Below are positions 59,593 through 64,000 of a stretch of 64,000 nucleotides of DNA, in pieces. The position numbers and the translations under genes are program-made. Numbering within the stretch: the first letter of the stretch is position 1; every line of letters begins with the position of its first letter. Origin of the DNA: Rugamonas sp. A1-17 (lineage in GTDB: Bacteria; Pseudomonadota; Gammaproteobacteria; Burkholderiales; Burkholderiaceae_D); assembly GCA_025548565.1 (NCBI GenBank), contig JAJLPB010000001.1, positions 124,001 to 188,000 of the forward strand, written 5' to 3'. The notes beneath the pieces are model-generated. The model was not told where the DNA came from, made no database searches, and saw only the letters and a program-made list of their open reading frames with translations.

Positions 59593-60582
59593 CTACGGCG
59601 CGATCCGCACCACCGCCTTGCCCAGCCCACTTCCGGCGTCCAGCCAGGCGTGGGCGTTGACGATGTCGTCGAAGTCGAACACCCTGGCAGGTTGTGCGTG
59701 GTATTGCCCTTGCTCGACCCGCTCGACGATCTCCTGCCACGGCAGCCGGTCCAGCTCGTATCCCGGCGTGCCGAACGCGAAGCTGCCGAAAAAGCTCAGC
59801 TGCACGCCGGGCGGCAACTGCTGCAGCGGCAGGAAACTGGCCAACGGCTCCAGCCCGCCGAGGAAGCCTGCCTGGCACACCCGGCCGCCCGGCCGCGCCG
59901 CGCAGGCCAGCGAGTCGAGCAGAGTGGTGTTGCCGATCAGGTCCAGCACCGCGTCGGCGCCGCCAGGCGCGATGCCGCGCACCACGCCGGCCAGGCCGGG
60001 CCGTTCCTCGACGATGTGGCGCGCGCCGTTCCTCGTCAGCACATCGGCAAGCTCCACCGGGCGGCGCGTGGTGGCGATCACCTGCGCGCCCAGCTGGGCC
60101 GCGATATTGCTGGCCGCCTGGCCCAGCGCGGAGCTGGCGCCGCGTATCACCAGCGTCTGGCCGGATCGCAGCGCCAGGTTGTCATGCAGGCAGGCCCAGG
60201 CGGTCGCGTACGATTCCGGGATCGCGGCCAGTTCGGCCCACGGCAGCGTCGAGCGCAGCGGCACCACGTTGGCGGCTGGCACGCACACATACTCGGCGTA
60301 GCTGCCGTTGATGCCGCGGCCCATGCCGCCCATGATGGCGGCCACCGTCTGGCCCGGCAGCAGGGCGGTGCCGGGCGCCTCGGCCACCTCGCCGACGCAT
60401 TCGATGCCGGTCACCTGGGCCACCTCGCCCCACAAGCCACGGCGCATATAGCTTTCCGCGCGGTTGAGTCCGAATGCCTTGACGCGGATGAGGACCTGGC
60501 CGCTGGCCGGTATCGGTATCGGCAGTTCAACCGCTTGCAACTGTTCCGGGCCGCCGAACCGGGCGATGTGTATGGCACGCAT
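59593..60582 (-). CDS. Zinc-independent MDR-type quinone reductase/alcohol dehydrogenase-like protein
   Basis: 329 residues from ATG 60582 with AGGAG. The medium-chain dehydrogenase fold shows GFGLNRAESYMRRG, TGIECVGEVAE and the NADPH loop IRGASSALGQAASNIAA. No Cys/His catalytic zinc set is visible, which fits quinone-reductase-like members. It is divergent from a LysR gene, a common regulatory pair. Substrate is unknown. Confidence 0.9.
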   Translation of the reverse strand: MRAIHIARFGGPEQLQAVELPIPIPASGQVLIRVKAFGLNRAESYMRRGLWGEVAQVTGIECVGEVAEAPGTALLPGQTVAAIMGGMGRGINGSYAEYVCVPAANVVPLRSTLPWAELAAIPESYATAWACLHDNLALRSGQTLVIRGASSALGQAASNIAAQLGAQVIATTRRPVELADVLTRNGARHIVEERPGLAGVVRGIAPGGADAVLDLIGNTTLLDSLACAARPGGRVCQAGFLGGLEPLASFLPLQQLPPGVQLSFFGSFAFGTPGYELDRLPWQEIVERVEQGQYHAQPARVFDFDDIVNAHAWLDAGSGLGKAVVRIAP

Positions 60583-60671
60583 GGGATGCTCCTGTAAATG
60601 ATGGAGACACCACTGTAGTGACAAACACATTCGGATAAAATTGGGTAATTCAGTCTGTCTCTGTAGGATTT

Positions 60672-61565
60672 ATGAACACTGTCGGCTTCACCCTGCATGA
60701 ACTGGCGTGCTTCCTGGCGGTGGCCGAGCTGGGCAGCTTCCAGAAGGCCGCCGTGCGGCTGCACCGTTCGCATCCCAGCGTGTTTGCCGCGGTCGCCAGC
60801 CTGGAACGCCAACTGGGGCTGGCGCTGCTGGACCGCAGCGGCTATCGCGTCGCCGTCTCGGCCGCCGGCCAGGCCTTCGTCGAGCAGGCGCGGCAATTGC
60901 TCGACAGCGCCGGCCAGATGGCGATGCAGGCCCGCCAGATCGCGCAGGGCGAGGAGGTCAAGCTGGCCGTGGTGATCGGCGACCTGTGCCCGCTGCCGGC
61001 CACGCTGGGCCTGCTGCGGCGCTTCTTTGCCCAATGCCCCGGCACCCGGCTGGACCTGCATTTCGAAGCCCTGTCCGGGCCGTGGGAGCGGCTGCACAAC
61101 GGCGAGGCCGACCTGATCGTCCACCATCTGGAACAGGCCGACCTGCGCTTCGAGGCGCGGCCGTGGCAACGCGTGCGGCTGGTGCCGGTGGTCGCGCCCG
61201 GCTTTCTGGATTTCCCGCTGCACGCCGGCGTCACGCCGGAGATGATGCGGCCCTACGTGCAATGCATCATCCGCGACAGCGCGCGCGACAGCCCGCCGCG
61301 CGACTACTTCGTGGTGGACGGCGCGCGCCGCTGCACCGTGGCCGACCAGTTCATGAAGCGGGAGGTGATCCTGCAGGGCATGGGCTGGGGCCACATGCCG
61401 GGCTATCTGGTGGACGAGGACCTGGCGCAGGGCCGGCTGCTGTCGCTGGCCGGCGATCATTTCCGCGAGAGCGAGCTGGAACTGGTGATCGCGCGCCGCC
61501 GCGACACCGCCCACGGCCCGGTCGCCAGCCGGTTGTGGGAGCATCTGCTGGCCGGCCTGGCCTAG
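60672..61565 (+). CDS. LysR-family transcriptional regulator
   Basis: 297 residues. The N-terminal helix-turn-helix (LHELACFLAVAELGSFQKAAVRLHRSHPSVFAAVASLERQLG) is typical. The rest is the substrate-binding-like effector domain. It probably regulates the divergent oxidoreductase; their 89-base spacer holds a TAAAAT -10 (60636-60641). Inducer is unknown. Confidence 0.95.
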   Translation: MNTVGFTLHELACFLAVAELGSFQKAAVRLHRSHPSVFAAVASLERQLGLALLDRSGYRVAVSAAGQAFVEQARQLLDSAGQMAMQARQIAQGEEVKLAVVIGDLCPLPATLGLLRRFFAQCPGTRLDLHFEALSGPWERLHNGEADLIVHHLEQADLRFEARPWQRVRLVPVVAPGFLDFPLHAGVTPEMMRPYVQCIIRDSARDSPPRDYFVVDGARRCTVADQFMKREVILQGMGWGHMPGYLVDEDLAQGRLLSLAGDHFRESELELVIARRRDTAHGPVASRLWEHLLAGLA

Positions 61566-61608
61566 CCGCCGCGGGCGAACGCCGCCGCCGGGCGCGGTTT
61601 ATCGCGGC

Positions 61609-62268
61609 TTACGAATGCGGCGCATCCTTGGCGGACTTGGCCAGGTTGTTGCGCAGGTCTTGCAGGTTGCCGTCCGTGCTGGAATAGGCGCTGATCATTT
61701 GCGACAGCATGCGGTAGATGGCCTTGGGGTCGCCCTGGCCCATGTTGATGTCGCTGAGCGTGTTCAGCATGCCCGCGCCATCGAGGAAATTGTTGCTGCC
61801 GCTGCCGCTGATCAATTGCACGTCGCGCATGTTGGCGTAGATGCTGGAGTAGCGCTCCAGTTGTTGCTGCGGCATCCAGCTGACCGCCTGGTTGGCGACC
61901 GCCACTTCCCACGCTTCACGGCGCAGCGACGGCATCATGATGCTGAGCCCCAGCTTGTGCTGCTGCAGCAGCTGCTTGATCAGGACCGGGCTATCGACCT
62001 TGTCCCTGATGCCGGCCAGCAGCAGCTCGCGCGCCGCCATGGTTTTTTTCTGCTGCTCGTTGTTGTGGTTCAGCGCATCGTCGAGCTCGTGGATGTTGAT
62101 CTGGATTTCGGCGTCGATCTTGTCGGCGGCCTCGTGCGCCAGGTGGCGGTGGTGCAGCGTCTGCACGCCATGCTCCAGCGCCAGCGCGGTGGCGATACTG
62201 ATCACGATCATCAGGTATTCGCCGCCGAATTCCTTGAGTCTCTTCGCCTTGGGTACTTCAAAGTGCAT
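61609..62268 (-). CDS. Membrane-anchored protein of a TraL/TraM-like trio
   Basis: 219 residues. One membrane helix near the N-terminus (LMIVISIATALALEHG, about 19-34) is followed by a long helical, Gln-rich, coiled-coil-like part (ADKIDAEIQINIHELDDALNHNNEQQKKTMAAREL). The rest is soluble and lacks a motif I know. It starts 9 bases after the TraM-like gene, so it is the third gene of a tight unit. I do not recognise the family. Confidence 0.7.
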   Translation of the reverse strand: MHFEVPKAKRLKEFGGEYLMIVISIATALALEHGVQTLHHRHLAHEAADKIDAEIQINIHELDDALNHNNEQQKKTMAARELLLAGIRDKVDSPVLIKQLLQQHKLGLSIMMPSLRREAWEVAVANQAVSWMPQQQLERYSSIYANMRDVQLISGSGSNNFLDGAGMLNTLSDINMGQGDPKAIYRMLSQMISAYSSTDGNLQDLRNNLAKSAKDAPHS

Positions 62269-62277
62269 GCGTCATCC

Positions 62278-62817
62278 TTATTTTTGCAGTTCAGACTGTA
62301 GTTGTTCGCGGACCTTCGGGTCCAGCTTCTGGATCGCCTTGTTCAGTTTGTCGGCGTTGGCCAGCGCGGCGCTTTGCTCCGCGGTCAGTCCCGGCTTGAA
62401 GAAGGCCGCCTGGCCGCCGAGCACCAGCAGCGCGCTGAGGAGGGCGACGCCGGCCGCCGCGCCCAGCAGCCGCAGCTCGCGCGGCGTGATGGCCGCCGCC
62501 TGCGTGGCGATCGGCCGCACCGGGCCGGCGGCCGGCGCCGGCGCGTAGGCCGAGGGCGTCTGGGCGCCGGCCGGTTCGTTGGTGGCGTCCAGCACCACCG
62601 GCTTGCGGGCGCCGCCGTGCTGCGCGGCCAGTCCGCCGGCCAGCCGCGCCTGCTGCGCCAGCTCCTGCGAGGCGGCGTCGATCAGCGCGACGTGGCGCTC
62701 GACCGTCTCGGCCAGCACCGCCTCGTTCAGCGCCACCAGCGCGAACACGGGATCGTCGATGTCGATCTTGACGCCGGTTTTTTCAAAGACCAGGCTGCGC
62801 AGCTTGTGCTGATCCAT
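62278..62817 (-). CDS. TraM-like protein with one membrane helix
   Basis: 179 residues. The N-terminus (KTGVKIDIDDPVFALVALNEAVLAE) resembles the start of IncP conjugation protein TraM, which has a DDPI-type segment and one membrane helix. Here the helix lies at about 114-137 (LLGAAAGVALLSALLVLGG). A Pro/Ala linker precedes it and a charged helix follows. It is 6 bases downstream of the ParA-like gene. Likeness to TraM is weak and from memory. Confidence 0.6.
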   Translation of the reverse strand: MDQHKLRSLVFEKTGVKIDIDDPVFALVALNEAVLAETVERHVALIDAASQELAQQARLAGGLAAQHGGARKPVVLDATNEPAGAQTPSAYAPAPAAGPVRPIATQAAAITPRELRLLGAAAGVALLSALLVLGGQAAFFKPGLTAEQSAALANADKLNKAIQKLDPKVREQLQSELQK

Positions 62818-62823
62818 GGCGGC

Positions 62824-63555
62824 TTACCACTCGACCTTGTCGAGCTGCTCGAACAGGTCGCGGAACACCACCTTGATGCGCTGCTTCTCCATCAGGTTGA
62901 ACTTGTCGCTTTCCCTGACTTCCTGGGCGGTCAGGCGGGCCGTGTTCATCTTCTTGATGTCGGCGCCGAAGGTGTCGGCGTTGCGGGCCGACAGCACCAC
63001 GCGGCCCTTCACGCGGGCCGAGTTGTCGGCATAGGTCTGCGATTCGGTGAACTGCTTGCCGGACGCCGATTGCAGCAGGCCGAAGTGCTCGTTCTCCCAC
63101 AGCACCAGCGGCACGTTGGTGGACTTGGCGGTGGAGACGAAACCCATGGCGGTGTCGTGCAGCGTGTCGCCGCCGCCGACGATGGTGTGGATGTAGACCT
63201 TGCGTCCCGATTCCTCCAGCAGCGAGAAGCAATCGTTCTCGATCAGGTAGCCCATCAGCGGCGAGAAGGTGTTGGCGCCGTTGTCGATGACGCAGTTGCC
63301 GTCCTCTTCCAGGATGTCGATCATCAGCGCGTCGAAGCGCTTGGGGTCGATGGTGCGGCTGTCGGTCATCACCGGCACATGCTTGACGTCCATCGCCTTG
63401 TAGCGCGAGAAGGTCGCGTTCTCCTGGTCGGTGTCGTAGCAGCGCAGCGGCGTCTCGTCCTTGGCGGCGATCCATTGCGCCAGGATGGTGGACACCAGGG
63501 TCTTGCCGATACCGCCCTTACCTTGGAGAATAAAATGTACCGAATTTTGCATCAA
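62824..63555 (-). CDS. TraL-like ParA-type ATPase
   Basis: 243 residues. The deviant Walker A is QGKGGIGKTLVST; CYDTDQENATFSRYKA is the switch region. VIDNGANTFSPLMGYLIEND and HTIVGGGDTLHDT match the pattern of IncP TraL. ParA-type ATPases dimerise on ATP and position DNA or complexes. No other conjugation gene (relaxase, VirB) is nearby, so this is an orphan chromosomal copy heading a three-gene unit. Its target is unknown. Confidence 0.8.
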   Translation of the reverse strand: MMQNSVHFILQGKGGIGKTLVSTILAQWIAAKDETPLRCYDTDQENATFSRYKAMDVKHVPVMTDSRTIDPKRFDALMIDILEEDGNCVIDNGANTFSPLMGYLIENDCFSLLEESGRKVYIHTIVGGGDTLHDTAMGFVSTAKSTNVPLVLWENEHFGLLQSASGKQFTESQTYADNSARVKGRVVLSARNADTFGADIKKMNTARLTAQEVRESDKFNLMEKQRIKVVFRDLFEQLDKVEW

Positions 63556-63620
63556 TCACTCCAGAATCGCTCGAATGCGTCGAGAGTAATTGTTTTGCGG
63601 CGGGATGGCAACCGCCGGCC

Positions 63621-63656
63621 CGCATTCAGTCGCGCATTCAGTCGCGCATTCAGTCG
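63621..63656. repeat. Three tandem 12-base repeats at the cinA stop
   Basis: CGCATTCAGTCG occurs three times with no gap or mismatch. The last copy includes the stop codon of the amidase gene. The unit is a multiple of three, and on the minus strand each copy again gives TGA, so the protein end is protected. Confidence 0.92.
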
Positions 63657-64000
63657 ATAAACCGCAGCAGCCCCTGCAACGCGTGGATCACGGTCTGCTC
63701 GCGCACCGCCCTGCGGTCGCCGGCGAACACCAGGCGTTCGGTGTGCACGGTGTCGGCGTTGGCCCAGCCGAAGCACACGGTGCCGACCGGCTTGCCCGGC
63801 ACGGCGCCGGTGGGGCCGGCGATGCCGGTGGTCGAGACCGCCAGGTGGGCGTTGCTGGCGCCGAGCGCGCCGGTGGCCATGGCCGCCGCCACTTCCTCGG
63901 ACACGCTGCCCATCTGCGCGATCAGCGCGGCCGACACGTCCAGCATCTCGGTCTTGGAGGCGTTGGAATAGGTGACGAAGCCGCAATCGAACCAGGCGGT
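63650..64000 (-). CDS. CinA-type nicotinamide-nucleotide amidase, 5' part outside window
   Basis: 116 residues of the C-terminal part, open at the window edge. WFDCGFVTYSNASKTEML, VSEEVAAAMATGAL, STTGIAGPTGAVPGKPVGTVCFGWA and ERLVFAGDRRAVREQTV are hallmark CinA C-terminal (PncC) motifs. The enzyme deamidates NMN in pyridine nucleotide recycling. Whether it is a stand-alone PncC or full CinA cannot be seen. A 12-base triplet repeat spans its stop. Confidence 0.93.
   Translation of the reverse strand, partial: TAWFDCGFVTYSNASKTEMLDVSAALIAQMGSVSEEVAAAMATGALGASNAHLAVSTTGIAGPTGAVPGKPVGTVCFGWANADTVHTERLVFAGDRRAVREQTVIHALQGLLRFID

Overview
The window is chromosomal DNA from a high-GC betaproteobacterium. 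Gene content and protein style (recA-recX next to a TctD/TctE-like two-component system, pgk-pyk-fba in tandem, purC-purE-purK followed by a Sua5-type gene, glutaryl-CoA dehydrogenase, PilA, AzlCD) point to Oxalobacteraceae, near Massilia, Duganella or Janthinobacterium. This is a family-level inference from protein recognition; no search was run. Coding density is high, and many neighbouring genes overlap by 4 or 8 bases.

Layout. 0-7 kb: export and polymer degradation: a TonB-dependent receptor cut by the window edge, an S41 peptidase ending in an IS3 remnant, and a large modular alginate-lyase-like lipoprotein. 7-9.5 kb: a lower-GC accessory patch with a PD-(D/E)xK nuclease resembling the two ends of a STAND-type defence protein, then a Cys-rich small protein overlapping a Sel1-repeat protein. 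9.5-19.7 kb: a small exported protein, a PPi-type phosphofructokinase, two tandem S9 peptidases, and a four-gene unit (response regulator, kinase, DUF4212, sodium:solute symporter). 19.7-26.7 kb: recA with a LexA box, a palindromic repeat, recX, a DUF2889 protein, sucCD, a double-FHA protein, a sigma-54-driven type IV pilin, and a YcgR-like PilZ protein. 26.9-33.1 kb: a small membrane protein, moaC, an M48 peptidase, a YheT-type hydrolase and neighbours, and azlCD. 33.2-41 kb: glycolysis (pgk, pyk, fba) and purine genes (purC, purE, purK), ending with a Sua5/TsaC-type gene. 41-47.5 kb: two secreted lipoprotein hydrolases, OmpW, glutaryl-CoA dehydrogenase, a flavin reductase and msrA. 47.5-54.4 kb: an HD-GYP regulator, a hybrid kinase, cyclopropane synthase, a hemerythrin-PdxH fusion and TcdA. 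54.5-61.6 kb: an FKBP isomerase, cysK, a DJ-1-like protein opposite a GlxA-type regulator, a cysK scrap, a zinc-type CDF exporter with its ArsR regulator and a large operator, and an oxidoreductase/LysR divergent pair. 61.6-64 kb: a three-gene unit resembling the IncP TraL/TraM pair plus a membrane protein, then the 3' part of a CinA-type amidase gene.

The strongest candidates for something undescribed are the hemerythrin-PdxH single polypeptide (52220-53455), the orphan TraL/TraM-like trio (61609-63555), the NTPase-less nuclease (7237-8361) with the adjacent Cys-rich/Sel1 pair, and the 36-base palindrome controlling the zinc exporter operon (59541-59576). I saw no tRNA, rRNA, CRISPR array, complete insertion sequence or prophage.
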